Source: Echinococcus granulosus (lineage: Eukaryota > Platyhelminthes > Cestoda > Cyclophyllidea > Taeniidae). From it: a stretch of 64,000 nucleotides of DNA. The notes under the pieces were generated by a model. That model worked only from the letters and a program-made list of their open reading frames with translations, made no database searches and was not told the origin of the DNA. Made by a program: the position numbers and the translations under genes. Below, in pieces: positions 1 to 13,842 of this stretch; position 1 is the stretch's first letter, and every line of letters begins with the position of its first letter. The stretch covers positions 1,078,105 through 1,142,104 of the forward strand of contig NW_020170386.1 of assembly GCF_000524195.1 (NCBI RefSeq), read 5' to 3'.

Positions 1-529
1 TGGCGTCTTTCGTCTCATTTTTATTTTGTCTTTACCATTGGCCCCCATTTTTATCTTTTATTTGTCTGCATACTTACAGATCAATTGAACATTTTCAGGC
101 GATAAGATAGCTTATTGCTTTTAAAATGGGAAAAATCTTCCCCCATAAAAAGGCACTTTAATTCGTGAAAAAGTAGTACTTGTTATTAATTTAAGTTAAG
201 CAAATTCAAGCTATTTATGACGACTTGACTTTTGAATTGTATGGGTCAATGGGCTATGTGGAAATGTTTACATGCTTTGCGGTCTTATAACAGAAATGGA
301 ATTATGAGGTCAATATATGCATTCTCGTAGGAGCGTTCCATGCCAATCATTACATATTTTATTCACTCGGGTAGTATGTTGCTATTGGGGAAAAAATGAA
401 GCTAAAGGTTTAAATGGTTCTTTTTCTGCCCCATCACTTGGAATTGGATAAAAACAGCGCCCTTACGCGAAGTGTTTCTCTTTCTCTGTAGCGAACACCA
501 TGATCAATTAACTGATTTTTCGTTTTGAG
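1..529 (+). other. Intron sequence of the filamin gene at the window edge
   Basis: No coding stretch is visible before the acceptor at 528-529 (pyrimidine-rich run ending in GAG). The first visible filamin exon enters with two bases of a split codon, so this segment must be at least the 3' part of an intron. The actin-binding domain and the first 17 or so Ig repeats of filamin must lie to the left of the window. Confidence 0.75.
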
Positions 530-3500
530 GCATTTCGTTTACACCAAAGGAGACTGGTGAACACTTGGTGAATGTATACAAGGCAGGGAAGCACATTCCA
601 AAGAGTCCCTTCAAGGTCAACGTGTCCAGTGAAGACGTCGGCGATCCCACTCGAGTTCGCGTCATTTGGCCTGAAGGAGTTCAACCAATGGCAAATCAAC
701 GCAACGAATTCCTCGTTGACAGTAAAAATGCTGGTTAGTGTTTTCTCATCAGAAGATATACTATTTACTCCACCACTGGTTAATTGACGTGTTGAATGGG
801 CTCTGTAAAGATCATGCGTCTATTGAGTGCACTTATATGCAATGAAACAGGTCGAAGTGCTCATCGGCAAATTGCCGTTCCAGTAGCATAATGTAGGCTT
901 GTGATGTTTAAAACACTTACTATAATAGTATCCCTTTGATCCTTTTGATCCACCTAACCCGCGAGGGATTTCTTAGCTTCTACGAATGAGAGCACGTGAA
1001 TACTGGGGCTTTCACTCCCCGTGTCTAGGCTATGCCACACTGAGCTTGTCAATAGAAGGACCGAGCAAGGCAGAAATAGAGTGCACGGATAACAGCGACG
1101 GGACGTGCACAGTGGCCTACTGCCCGACGGAACCGGGCACATACCTGGTGAATGTGCGTTACGCTGACCAACACGTGCCTGGCAGTCCCTTCACCGTGCA
1201 TGTGGGCGGCGAGGCCTCGCAGCGCATGGTCCAGCGCATCGTCCGCAGTCGACAAGCCTTTGAGGCTACGCAGGTCGGCAACGAGTGTGCGCTCACTATT
1301 CGCATCCCTGGTACGCCCAGTCCCCCACTTTCATCCCTCTTGCCTTTCTCTCCTCTTGATATTTTATTTTCTTAAGTATCTTCTATTTCATCCATCCGAC
1401 TGGTACCATCACAGGTTAATGTTGCAGCTCTTTTAGCATTATTAATTTTTGTTTGATATTTCGCACTAATGAAAGTTTTAACTTGAGATTTTTTCGTTTG
1501 AAAAATGCAAGTAAACGCCTATTTGGTAAACACTAGCAGTAAATATTTTGTCAGTAAATGTGTTATTTATCCTCCCGTTAAACGAGCCTAATAAATTGGA
1601 ACAAATATGTACACTTTTTCATCAGCAATATTGATGATTTGCGTTGAAACAAACTGAACTGAAAAAGGTAGCACCCGACCGAGTTGTGATTGTGTACTCT
1701 AGCATCAAGCATATTTTTTACAAGCTTCAAACTGAGTAGCCAAGAGGTTTCACCTTCCGTCTAACTTACAATTTGAAGAGCTGAAGTGTTTAGTTAGATG
1801 GGCTATTAATCCTCTCAGAGTGACTTGCCTCATTTGCGCTTAACGCTCGCACTCTCACTTGTGGTGCTAATTTACTTGGCATTGCCATTGTGATGTTTTG
1901 GCGGCATGCGCACTCATACGCGTTATGGTGCTGTGCCATAATAAGAACTTTTTTCCGCCTTTTAGGGACTTGCCTTTAAATGAAGTTTCTTTTGATGTAT
2001 CAAAGGTTTTATCATGAACGATTCTGGTTTTTCCTGCTGTAATTTTCGTAACTTCCTGGGTAAATTTGTCGGGTCAAATAAAACTAAAAAATCAGTCTTT
2101 ACTTTTAAGGTGACATCCGTGAAATCACGGGCGAAGTATATTCATCGTCCGGTAGGCACATTCCCTGCGATATCGTTCCGATCGACGATGAAAGGATCAG
2201 CATTCACTTTGTTCCTCAAGAACGAGGCATTCACACCGTCAGCATTCTCAACCGTGGTGTCCACGTCCCTGGTACGCCTATTTTATTTGCTCATTTAGCC
2301 AAGAAGCAAGGGTTTTATTAAGTGTCTGTCAAACTAATAACACAATTGCTCAGTTGATTTGCCGCTAATGCCAGCTCCCACTTATTGACTAATTGAATAT
2401 TTCTCCAAACTAGAAGCACCAACGTCCTAGTGTGAATGGCTCACCAATACATAATAATCTAATCGGCGATATATACCCGTGCATGCTTAATGCCAACGCA
2501 TCTACCTGCTTACTAGGAATCCCTTCTAAAATACCTTCATGCTTTCTGTTTCCGATGAGTGCCTTAGAGCACCCTTTGAAAGATTTTATTTGTCTATACT
2601 GTTTAACTGTGTGCACATGCAGGTAGCCCATTCCAGTTAACAGTTGGACAACCAGTTGAAGGTGGGCCGAGCAAGGTTCGTGTTTCCGGTCGCGGTTTGG
2701 AGTATGGTGAAGTGAATAAGCCAAACGAGTTTTCAATCTACACTCACGAGGCGGGCGCTGGCGGTCTGTCAATAGCTATTGAGGGCCCAAGCAAAGCTGA
2801 AATTTCCTTTAAGGTAACCCATTCCCACCGAAGTCGTCACATCAACTAGCGTTAAGCAACGTTTTTCTTTGGGGTCTCCGTAGTCTATTTTGGTAACCAT
2901 CTTCATCTCCTATTCCTTCTATCAAAAGCGCTGTACAACGTTTACCTTGTTTTTCTGTGTCCATTGGCAAGGTATTTACCACTGTAGCAGACAGTCGATG
3001 CTGAAAATATACCGATTCAAAGCACTTCTGATTCTATGACCAAACTCAAATAGTTTTCGGTATAGGTTTTTATGTGTGAGTTTTTTGCATTCTTTCGGGG
3101 TGTTTTAGCTCTAGCGATACTGAGGTAATTAAACAGTATTTCAGTTACCCAAAAACATTTGATTGTCGTCAACACATTTTAATATGATTCTAAAGCTGCT
3201 AGAGTACAAGTGTCATATCTTCTTTTGTTCAAATATTGCTTTTATCACTTAGGATCATCAGGATGGCTCTTGTTCGGTCTACTACAAAGTGCGCCGACCA
3301 GGAGAGTACATCTGTTCCATTAAATTTGCCGATGAACACATCCCCTTCTCGCCCTTCCGTATATTCGTGACTGATCCCAAAGAGGGTGGTCGAAGCGAAA
3401 CCTACGAGGTGCCAATCCATTTCACCACCAACGATAGGGTTAGCCGCAAGAGTGAAACCAATCAGGTATGCTTCATGGCTGATGTCTTCTGCAGAGTGGT

Positions 3501-5189
3501 ACAAGTACCACAGTCGAATCTCCGCCTACACACTTACGCCTCCTACTATGCGCATTTTAGCTCGTCGGTCCAGTTGCCTTCACAGTTCACTGTCCGGATG
3601 TGGACCACGTGCTGGAGGCCACGGTGGAGTCGCCCTTGAAGATGGTGGAGAGAGCGACGGTACACAAGCTAGACGGTGACCAGCATGTAGTACGCTTCGT
3701 GCCCCGCGAGAGTGGTGCCCACTTCGTCCGCGTCTATCTCGTCCCCGAGAACGAGGCTCATCTGGGTGCTCGCGCCCCCCACGCCAAAGAAATCGATGGC
3801 TCGCCCTTTCACATCGCCGTTGGTGACAGCATGGCTGATCCCAGCACTGTCTACGCCACCGGAGACGGCCTCGCTCATGGCTCTGTTGGTAAACTTGCAC
3901 CTTTTACTGCCATATCTCGTTGACCTCTCATTGCCACTGCTCTTCACCGTCTCACTTCTGCAGCTTTACTCGAATTCGGATTTTTAGAATAGCCTTCATT
4001 ATAAAATTCAAATTTATTAGAAAATAGTAAGTCAATCTGAGAATATCTTGGCTATAGGCATTTACAGGATCTCTCACCTGTATCAAGTTGTTTTCCAAAT
4101 TTTCGTCCACAAAATCGTAATGATGTGCTAGCTAAATGTGCTTCTTTGAAGTCAACTTGCCTTAATATAATTACGGTAAGTGGATTTCAATGAACTGTTC
4201 TATGTTGTACGTTCAACCTTGAGCTGCATACATTTGCATGTGTACAAAGTCCAATGCCGTGACTATTTGTATTCCACCATTAAGGTGTCAAGAACAAGTT
4301 TTTCGTGAATACTGCAAACGCGGGAAGGGGACTGCTGAGCGTTGTGGTCGATGGTCCCTCAAAGGTTCAGATTACCTGTGAGGAAAGACCCGATGGTTAT
4401 GAGTTTTCATACATACCCACTTTGCCTGGTGATTACAAGATAAACATCAAATACGGAGGCAATTTCGACATCTTCGGTTCGCCTTTCACGGTAGGTGTCA
4501 GTGAACGCTCACTATTTACTTCATACTTGCTGAAATAGTGGATAAAATGCTGAAAAAATGCTTAAAATATGGGAAAAAATTCCAGTTCTCCTTTAATTTG
4601 ATTATTCAAACCCAGCATATTCGAATACAACGACATTATTTATAGCATTATGTACCATTTCAGGCTCGGATAACTGGGTCTCCCATGGGCGACATAATGC
4701 AGCAGGGCAGCATTGAACCAACGACCATCGTGCTCGACACGGCCACGAAGACAATGAGCAGTCGTACGTACGAGGCAACCAGCGTAATTTCGAAGGGAAT
4801 TGCACAAAACGTCAAATGCTCTGGCCTAGGTCTTAAGCGTGGTTTCGTCGGAAAGGAAAACCAGTTCTTTGTTGATGCTAGCAAAGCTGGTCAGTTCTTG
4901 TCCTTTGTTAATGACTTACTGTCTGAAATATCTGACGCCCTATTCATTAAATAAAAGGAAGCGTCACTACTTGATATACATATTTATCTCTATTTTAGGG
5001 AATGCAATGCTTTTGGCTGGCATGATGGGCACAGTGCATCCTTGCGAACGTTTTGAGATCGTTCACACTGGCAATAACCGCTTTTCAGTGACATATAGGG
5101 TGGAAGAAGTCGGCCAGTACTGGCTTTCAATCATGTGGGGCAACCAGCACATCCCTGGAAGTCCGTTCCGAGTTGAGATCTCACCGTAA
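530..5189 (+). CDS. FLN: Filamin, C-terminal part (end of repeat 18 to repeat 24)
   Basis: Filamins are actin cross-linkers made of an N-terminal actin-binding domain and about 24 Ig-like repeats; the last repeat forms the dimer. I read nine exons in continuous frame: 530-733, 1029-1310, 2110-2271, 2623-2813, 3253-3465, 3561-3888, 4285-4490, 4664-4889 and 4999-5189, giving 666 residues and a TAA stop. Filamin signatures recur: [22 protein letters not shown] (twice), [27 protein letters not shown]. Six complete repeats follow the tail of an earlier one and align in order with human repeats 19-24. The last begins [18 protein letters not shown] and ends [13 protein letters not shown], matching the dimerisation repeat. 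A linker of about 35 residues (around 4690-4790) sits where hinge 2 lies in vertebrate filamins. Introns run from 95 to 799 nt. The 5' part is outside the window. Confidence 0.96.
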
Positions 5190-7902
5190 TCTGTGCGTAT
5201 CAAGTGCGTTCGCAAGGACTGTCCCACGCCCATTGCATCTACTTTCACACACGCTTCTGCTTCATCGTCATCCAAGAAGGAGGCATCTATTTCATGCCTA
5301 AAGTATTTTGCGCTCACTAAATTTCTCTTATGTGAAACTTATTTCTCTGCGATTCATAACCTTGTTAACTTCGCTTCTTTAGGTTGAATTCCGCAGGTTT
5401 CTTCACAAGCCTCCTTTGAAATATTGACTTTTGACCTTTCAGCAATTCGTTACCAGTATCATATAAACTTACGGAATCTCCAGCATAAAGTAATTTTAGT
5501 CACACGGATTTTATTGCTAAATTATTGATGGAGTTACTGAAGGGGCTGGGTTACTTTTGACATAGTTTAATCATTTACTCAGTCTCTAACGAGGGAGTGT
5601 GTTTAAAATGATCAACTTTTATTTTGATCGCCTTCTGGAGAGAGTGGTTCCCTCAAGCACGATCTGAGACTAATGTTAACAACAAAATGAGCAATGAATT
5701 GGCTTGAAGATGGGCAGGATGTTCGCACGGCTTGATGAAATCTCTATTTACTCCACTTAGCCAAGCGGGGCGTGAAATAGTGTTGAAATTTTGCTCGGGA
5801 GGTTCTTTGAATGCGGTACAATGATTCTAGTAGAAGTGGAGTCTTCGTGGGGACGCGAGAGATCCTGTTTCAGACTACGATGTGGCGCTCTTATATTCAA
5901 GGGTCTGCCTATTTACGTGGGCATTTCAGTCTCTGCCGATTGTACTTCGGGGCATGCTAGTAGTCCCCCGACTCATCGGTACATGGGTAATATATGTTCT
6001 TCCACAGCACTTTAACCTGTTATACCTACAGAGAACACTCGGAGCTCTACAGCGAGCCTTAGTCCGGCACAAACGGACTAATATTGTATCGATTATGAGA
6101 AAGATTTAAAGTGTCACAGCAAATGTGTGCAGGAAATGTAGATTCGTACACTTTGGATTTTGGCTTGCCTTCTATCAAATGAAAAGTAGTTGCCCCAAAG
6201 TCGGAATGGAAGGTACTTTTCTTAAACAAAATTCAGTTGAAATCGCGACAGCGTACATACTCTTAAATTTAATGTAAATATAGCAGGCCTGATCACCACT
6301 CGATTGCACATTTCTCAACGCGATTACTGCAGTCTCCTCAGCTTGTACCTAGATAACTGAACGGCCTAGTGGACACGGCTATTGCACCCCAGTATTACTA
6401 CACATTAATAATAAAAGGGAAAGAATGGGTGTTAAAATACTTTGACAAAGTTAAGGTCCAGTTAAAGTACTTAGGAATGGCATTGGTTGTAACTTAGTAC
6501 GCTTGATGCGCTAAGAACTTGAAGGGAGATCACAACTAAACGATAGTGCCAATATTATGACAATCGAGTAATTTACACAACCGATAGCATGTATGGAATT
6601 GATGCACTGTTTCTGTTGACATTTAGGGCTGGCTGTGTAATACTTGTATTGTTTCAATTTTTCCTGCAGGAAAAAAAGCGAGAATACAGTTTGAACTTGG
6701 TGACAGAGCCGACGCCTAACAAGCCTGAGAGAGGTTGCGGATTCTCCCACCTCTAAACTTTATACTAGTTTTCCAAGTTCACTTTCTCCCAATAAATGTG
6801 TCGAAATCAAACCAACCTGGTCGTTCTAAGTGTAAGAGGAACAGGGAAGAGGAGACATGCGAGCCTCGCCCCACAGCTGAGGTGGCCTTCACACCGGGTT
6901 ATATTGCAATGCACGTTTGGCCGAATGTTCCTATAATGTGAGATGTGTTCACAAAACAAGAACCTAGTAAGGAAGAGGTCTTTCAAAATCTCTGAGGCAG
7001 AAGAGTGTTCCAAACACTCATACCACTTACCTCTGTTCCCTGCTCTGAATATTACCAGTATGTAATACTAGTGCAAATATACCTTTAGGTGAGAAACGAT
7101 CAGGAAATACAAATCTGGTAGTGGATATGCCATCAGATCTCTCGAGGCGGAAGCGAGTTCAGAGCACAGATTGCTCAGAACCTGTACTCGCACCTGTTAA
7201 CGCTTGCTAATGATCATGCCCTAACCGAATCGGTATGTTTGACCGAAAGGTTTAAAGGAAGGAGAGGAAGGACTAAATGAAGAACCACTTAAAAATAAAA
7301 TTAATCCTCTCTTGTCTGGTCACTTGTTCCAGGGGGATGAAGGCCAAACAGAAAGCGGTACCTTCGGGATGGTTTCCAATATGCTCAGTTATCTCAGCGC
7401 GAATAAAAAGCAACATCCTAAATGCAATTTTTTTTAAACGAATTAGTAAGCATGTAAGAAAGGTTAAAATTGGCCAAGAATACTGCAAAATAATCCTTAT
7501 TTTCCTTTTTATTTATCACTGATAAAAATTACCATAGTTATTTTTTCACACTTATTGTAACCTTTTTTGCTTTGATTACTTTTCTAACGATTACGTGGAG
7601 TGTACAGATATTATTTTCATATTATAACAAATTACTTATCACAAATCTTGTTTTAACTCATCAGTTTTATTTGTAAAGGCCAGTTTAATCGTGCTGCTGA
7701 TTGGTTTTCGGCATTTCTGTTTGGGAATTGTCTTCACAGTTTTACTTCCTAGCTTCCATCGATTGGTTGGACTAACTTGACCTACTTTTTCCGCGTAAAT
7801 TTGTACAAATCCTCCAGAGACGCAAGTCGCCACAATTCATCCTACTCACAAAGCCACTGATTTCATACAAATTTAGCATTTTGGGTTTTATGGTGTCGGG
7901 TG
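5190..7902. other. Filamin 3' UTR, intergenic DNA and 5' region of the F-box gene
   Basis: I see no convincing exon here; the short open frames lack splice sites and coding-like composition. The segment should contain the filamin 3' UTR and the promoter of the F-box/LRR gene. A pyrimidine-containing stretch ending in TTTAG at about 7875 lies 27 bases before the F-box ATG and could be a cis- or trans-splice acceptor, but nothing proves it. Confidence 0.5.
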
Positions 7903-10900
7903 ATGCAGTCTTCTGTTTCCTCTGGCTTAGGTGCAACGGTACTTGCTGTCTGCCCCGACTGCGGACGTCCAAATTTTTTATGCTTAAATTGGTGTTTTAA
8001 CTGTGGGTGCTTATTGGTAGGCAATAATATTTCTTCTAATAGTGACTTTCTGCCTCCCTACTTCGTCCCTCAAAATTTTCGACGATTTAACTATACAGCT
8101 TCTTATTCCTCATGTGACCCTGATAAAGACCAACATTTGTTGATTCATAGTAATCAATCCTCTCTCCTTTCATCTGGGCAAGCAGTTCCTTTACGTCGGA
8201 AATCAACGTCATATATTTCAATGAAGAATATACCCAGTTCGCTAGATGTAAGCGAAGGCCAATTACCCCTAATGTCGCACTTACAAAATTCGGCAAACGA
8301 GTCTAGAGGGAACGCTAGCTATTCTTTCTCATCTATTCCAAGTAGTAAGCCCGTATTTTCTGCGAAATTTCTACAGCATCTTCGTCAGCGATGCATTTCC
8401 GGTCCGTGTGATAGTGTTCGAAATTTCTACCGGAATTTTCAAAATAGGCTCTGGGAGGACAAATCCACCTGTAGTTCGTTTTCTTCTGATTCGCATATTA
8501 GTGAGACAGTTCGGTTGAATTGTCCTTATTTCTTCAACGTGGGCCCGGAATTCTTCGTCCCATGTCAAAGCACGAATGCGCTGCCCGTTTACTGTCATAA
8601 TGCTCAATCCGTCAGTCAGAGCATCAGTCAACTTTCGGAACTGTTCATGGGCTGCAGTACAGTATCGCAAGCTTCCACTGATTTATCAAGACAGCAACCA
8701 AGTAGTTTTCTGGTTAATCATCAATCGCTTGACACTATCAATTTCAATAAAAGATTGAATCAAAACAAGAGGGAAGTTTGTGGTTTTCGTAATAAAGGAT
8801 CGAACAAAAGGAATGCAAGGAATTATTCAGACCGAACCGTTTATCGTCACTTTCAACAACCACGGTATGTATTATCAAATTCCTAGCTGTTCTTCGTTCT
8901 CTCCGTGTTTGCGTGCAGTTCTAACACTTTGGCTAGAATCCAGTTGATAGCTAGTAATGCTTTTCACTGGTTTCACCTCATTTAGTTTCTAATTACAGCG
9001 CAATTGCTTCAATATTTTGAATTTCTGCTATGGGAGTTGTAAAATTTGGGAACGTCCGGCGTACTTCTTGGTTAACTTCTCTTCCAAGACATTAATCCCA
9101 AACACTCTGATTAAATGCTGCGGTCAGTTAGTGCAAAATTTGGTGACCTCATGCTATTCTTCAGATGTTTGAATCACAAAACGGTACATTTCACAATTTA
9201 ATTGGCCCCAGCAAGCCTACTTTATGCAATCAGATGGTCGAGATAGTTATCTAATTTTGGATTACTGTGTATGTGATGTGGAAATCGAACTTCAAGTGTG
9301 TTTTTGTACTTGTCCGCACTTCGTTTTCAAGGCATGTAGATTCAGTTCCTATGGGAAGGCGACGAAAGTCAAGGCAGCGTTCTTTGGGTAGCATTACACA
9401 AATACCTACTGCTAATGATGCGAATAATGCCTTTCGAAACGCTGTACGGCAAGAATCTACGGTTCCCAATTTCTTCGATCCTTCGTCCGCTAGTGTTTCT
9501 GTGGGTTTCGATGTTTTTTTTTGTAGATTACCTTCATTTTATGTAGTAAAAATCAGTCTTAATGCTCAAGTAAGCATTAGACTTACTGTCCATTTTTCGA
9601 TTCAACAGCTTCCTGTTCTTGTAACCTCCCTTGATGTTACTTTTTTCACCTCTGAGTTGACAAATGTGATTGTGCGTTGCTCCCTTTTCTATATTTGCAC
9701 TTACTTCGAGATTTTATTTCCTTAATTTTAACCAACCCCTTTCATCTGCTTATTCCTGATAGTCTCTCAATGGTCTAGCATCATGTGAGGACGTCACTGC
9801 CTCCGATTTGAGGTGGCTTAGACTTCCCACTGAGCTGTGGCATAGCATTGTGCGACTACTGCCCTATGCAGATCGTGCCTCTCTCGCAAGAACTTGTCGT
9901 AAATTTAACGCCATCGTCGCAGATCGCTACAATTGGCGTATTATTCGGCTGGACCGGTATCAGCATCTCACCGACTCTGGATTGGCAATGATAGGGCGGA
10001 AAAAACCGCGACAGCTGCACTTCACATATTGCCGCGGTGACGCTGTCACCAATTGGGGTACACTCCCAAGTCCCGCTTTTTATTGTAAAACCGTGCATAG
10101 TTTATTTGGTAATGTTTACATTCAATGGTAATAGGCTTTTGAAAGAACCCTAACCGTTAGGTGGCCTGCTTTCTCATTTTTTTTTCGTGTGTTCTGCCTA
10201 ATTGACAAGTCTTCTAACCCTTTTTTGCTACTTAATTTGAGTTTAAAATGGCCAAAACACTACTTACAAGGGCACATACATGTATTTGTTAGCAAGGAAT
10301 GGACTTTGAAACCCTTTCCTGATACTGTTTTTATGGCTCAGGCATAGACCAACTGTTCAAGGGCTGTGGAGAGGGCCTTGAGTCTTTCTCCTTCGTTGGT
10401 TGCTCAAAAGGTGCCTTCCAGGGTGATTACCCGTTGTTGGCGTCTACATTACGATGTCCCAACCTCTGTCACATCGATGCCAGCTACGCGCACACTGTTC
10501 GAGACCAGACCGTGCGCGCCATTGCGGAGGGCTCAGTTGCCCTTAAGACCCTCCTCCTCAATGGTGCTCAGCACATCTCTAACTCGGCCATCGAGCATCT
10601 TGTGCGACACCACAAGCACACTCTGGTATGTACGACTCCCCATACCTACTTGTGCTCGTATCAGCGTTCAGTTTATGCGTGTGCACAAATTCTGCTAATT
10701 ACTTGAATTAAGTAGTTTTTTGCTAAACATAATCTTTTGCACCCTATGCAGACAGTTAATTGCCGAAAATCCTACTCTATAAAACTTAATGATTTCAGCT
10801 GGCCTTTTATAAAGTGATGATCGAGTACCGTAATTCAATTACAATCTTTGACCGTAAACATTACTGTAGGCAAAGTCCTCTCAATGACTGTTTATGAGTG

Positions 10901-13842
10901 TTGATGTTGTGCCTGACTTTCATTCGTAAATTTGTTTCACCATATTTGCCGAATATTCTTTATATATGAAGGAATATACTTTTTAGTAGTTACCTTTATT
11001 GTGGTTTGTTTAGGACAAGCAGACTAAAAGTGTATAATTTCGCCCATTATTTGTGTCGTGACAAGTTGGTCGATCACAGAGGCTAGTTATGGTACTCTTC
11101 TGTGCCAATTGTCGGTCACATATTCTACCAAATCCTTCAATCCTATTGTTGGGTTCTTTAGCTCCACGTGAATGGCGGCTATTCTAAAATCGGCACTAGC
11201 TAGATCATTTCGTTACGGTTGGTTTAGAATAGTACTCCTAACCTATCTTTAGGCGTTCGTGGTGAACTAATTCAACGGTGTTGCTGGAAGTGGTTCAAGA
11301 TTAATCTTAAATGATTAAGGGAGCAGGAAAAAATGGTATTCAGTTGTACGAATTTGCTTAATCACCAAATCTTCTATATTTTTTTAGAATTCCGTTATCG
11401 AAGGAAATCAATTGGTGCAATAAGTGAAGTTGGATTAGGCATTGAAACCTTTCGTGCCAAAATTGCTGGCCGTTTATTAAGAATGCTTTTGATTAGAGCA
11501 TCATTCACCTCAAATTACCTGCATTAATCAATCTGAGTTTTATTGGTTTTCTTCGTTTATATTGTCTTTTGTCAATAAACTAAAATATTTAATTTCCCTA
11601 AAATTGTTTCTAAGCTAATTGTTTAGCTTACGTATTCTTTTTTGCAGTCGCAGCGTATACATCGGTCACCATGGTTGCTTACACGTTTGTATAACTTATT
11701 AATGCTGTACATAAATATGTGATTCGGGCGACTGTCATCCAACCTATTTTTTAAATGTAGATAAATTTGTGAATCCCTATTTTTCGGTGAACGACTGTGC
11801 TCTTCTTTTTTATAATTTAATGTGACTAAACGGGAACTTTCCCAATCTACGTAAATAATTTATTTGATGAATTTTTATAACCCAGTCTATTACACTGCCA
11901 TTACTGGGACAATTTTTTCATCACAATATATATGTCGAAGTGCTCTACTCCTTAAGTCTTTTCATTCTTGTAATTTTACTTCCATTCTGCCTTTAGGAGC
12001 GCCTCGAGCTGTTCGGCTGCTTTCATTTGAACTCGAAGATTTTTACGACTCTGGGCGAATGCCACGGCCTACGTGCACTCGCGTTCGGCTTTTTGCACCA
12101 TTTGTCTTCCAATGGACTGCTTGAACTTATTTCGAAGGTCTGTTTATCAGCAAAGTATCAGCATGTCACTACCTACTATTTAATTCCAGTTTAAAATATG
12201 CTATGCGGATGAATAGTGCCACTGGACGTGTGTACGCACGACTCCTAATTAGTGGTTTGTGGACATTTTGCAGCTGCCCTTGTTGGCTTCGTTAGACCTG
12301 CGAGGTACGCAGAAGTTGGTAACTGATACAATTCTCTCGCGGCTGGCAAAAGAGTGCCCGTTGTTGGAGGAGGTGGTTCTCGCGAACATGTCCTCGCTGA
12401 CGCGTGAGGAGGGCGTAATCACGATGTTGCATCAGCTGCCGCGGTTGCGCGTGCTTGATCTCTGCGGCCTCGCGGTGGTCGGCGACAACAGTCTCCAAGC
12501 CCTCGCCACCAGTTGCCCTCTCCTTGAGGAACTTGACATCTCCTGCACTTCCGTCACCGAAACCGGGTGCGTCATTACTCTCCCACTCCATTGCTCTTTC
12601 AAGCCTTTTGCTTTTCTGCCTTTTATTCAGGTACTTGCATTCCAGTCTCTCCATTTCACTCTCTTACCTTTATTCCTAAGCTCAATACGCCGATCACTCG
12701 CCCATTTTTGTTCCAAGAAATCCTGCCGTCCAACCGAGACATTTTAGTCCAGTTCGGCACCTTCAATGTCTACTCGGTGTCTTAAACCCATAGCCATAAA
12801 GACGGGAGCATTTGCAAAGTCTGTCCTGTGTCCCTAGTTATTGCAGATTTTTCAGTATTTCTGTCGAGAAATACTCATTTTGGGATGCGTTTCCTTTATT
12901 CAGGGCCTGCCTTCTCGAGTGTTAGACTCCTTCAAAATCTGCCCCTAGTACAAACAGCTCCTCTTGTCCATAAACCCTGTTGGCTTTAGAGCCCACCTGT
13001 TATCACCGTCATTGCTTTTCCCCGACAGGCTTCTCTGTTTGGCGAACGCCCCAGCGGCCAGTCTCAGATCGCTGAGGATCAGCTTTTGTCCCCGAATTAC
13101 GGCGAACGCCATTGAGAAACTAGCCGTCTCCTGCCCCAAGTAGGTTAAGCTTAAATTTATGCCATGCCCTGTCGTCGCTAAATAACATTTAAAATCTGGT
13201 TCTATGAACCCAAAGTCTACCTCTGAAATTCAAATGCAGGCCGGGTTTGTGGGACTCTATCTAATTCTTCGTTTTTCCTCTGACACTACACAGACGCTAT
13301 GAGCACTTTCATACCGCGTGGAGACCAGTCTTATCCTACAGATCAGTTACAACACTTATGCCGATACGCTTGAGGGCGCTTTTAGTGGGGAGTACCGTTT
13401 CGACCTTCGAGTGGTTTTATAATGAAGCTAGCTCCCTTTTATGCCCACTAGTAACTCTACCCAATTCCGGTTTTTATTCCTTACCCTTAAATACGCTTGG
13501 TGTCCGCCTTACCCATTACACCCAAAGTTAGTGGATTATCAAAATTTCAACAGTATTGACCCAAGCTGCTTTACCAATTATCGAATTCTCATTCGGCCTA
13601 CCTCTGATACGCATAGCTTATCGACGATCTAGAGCGTGTATTAACTGGATACTACGAGGCTGTTCCGAGCAAGAGAGCACTAACACTAAGTTCATTTTTC
13701 AAAGTTATATAATCCTTTCAGGCTTACGCACCTATCGCTTTACGGTTTTTCGTGGATCAAAAAGTGGGACTTCCTTTTTGATCAGCGCCCCAACTTGGTC
13801 ATCCAAACCGAGACGCAATGCATCAAACCCACAACGAAGTAG
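7903..13842 (+). CDS. F-box and leucine-rich-repeat protein with N-terminal zinc-ribbon-like motif
   Basis: F-box proteins link substrates to SCF ubiquitin ligases through SKP1; leucine-rich repeats usually bind the substrate. Eight exons join in frame: 7903-8864, 9332-9500, 9763-10057, 10342-10625, 11997-12137, 12274-12566, 13029-13139 and 13722-13842 (TAG), 791 residues. Residues 17-36 hold two CxxC pairs (CPDCG and CFNCG), like a small zinc ribbon. A serine/asparagine-rich, probably disordered stretch follows to about 375. The F-box is at about 396-440 (LRLPTELWHSIVRLLPYADR, then LARTCRKFNAIV). From about 445 to the end come LRR units such as LASLDLRGT, RLRVLDLCGL, LLEELDISCT and LTHLSLYGF. 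The start is the first ATG in frame; an in-frame TGA lies at 7858, and an out-of-frame ATG at 7890 overlaps it. I cannot assign a specific FBXL orthologue. Confidence 0.88.
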
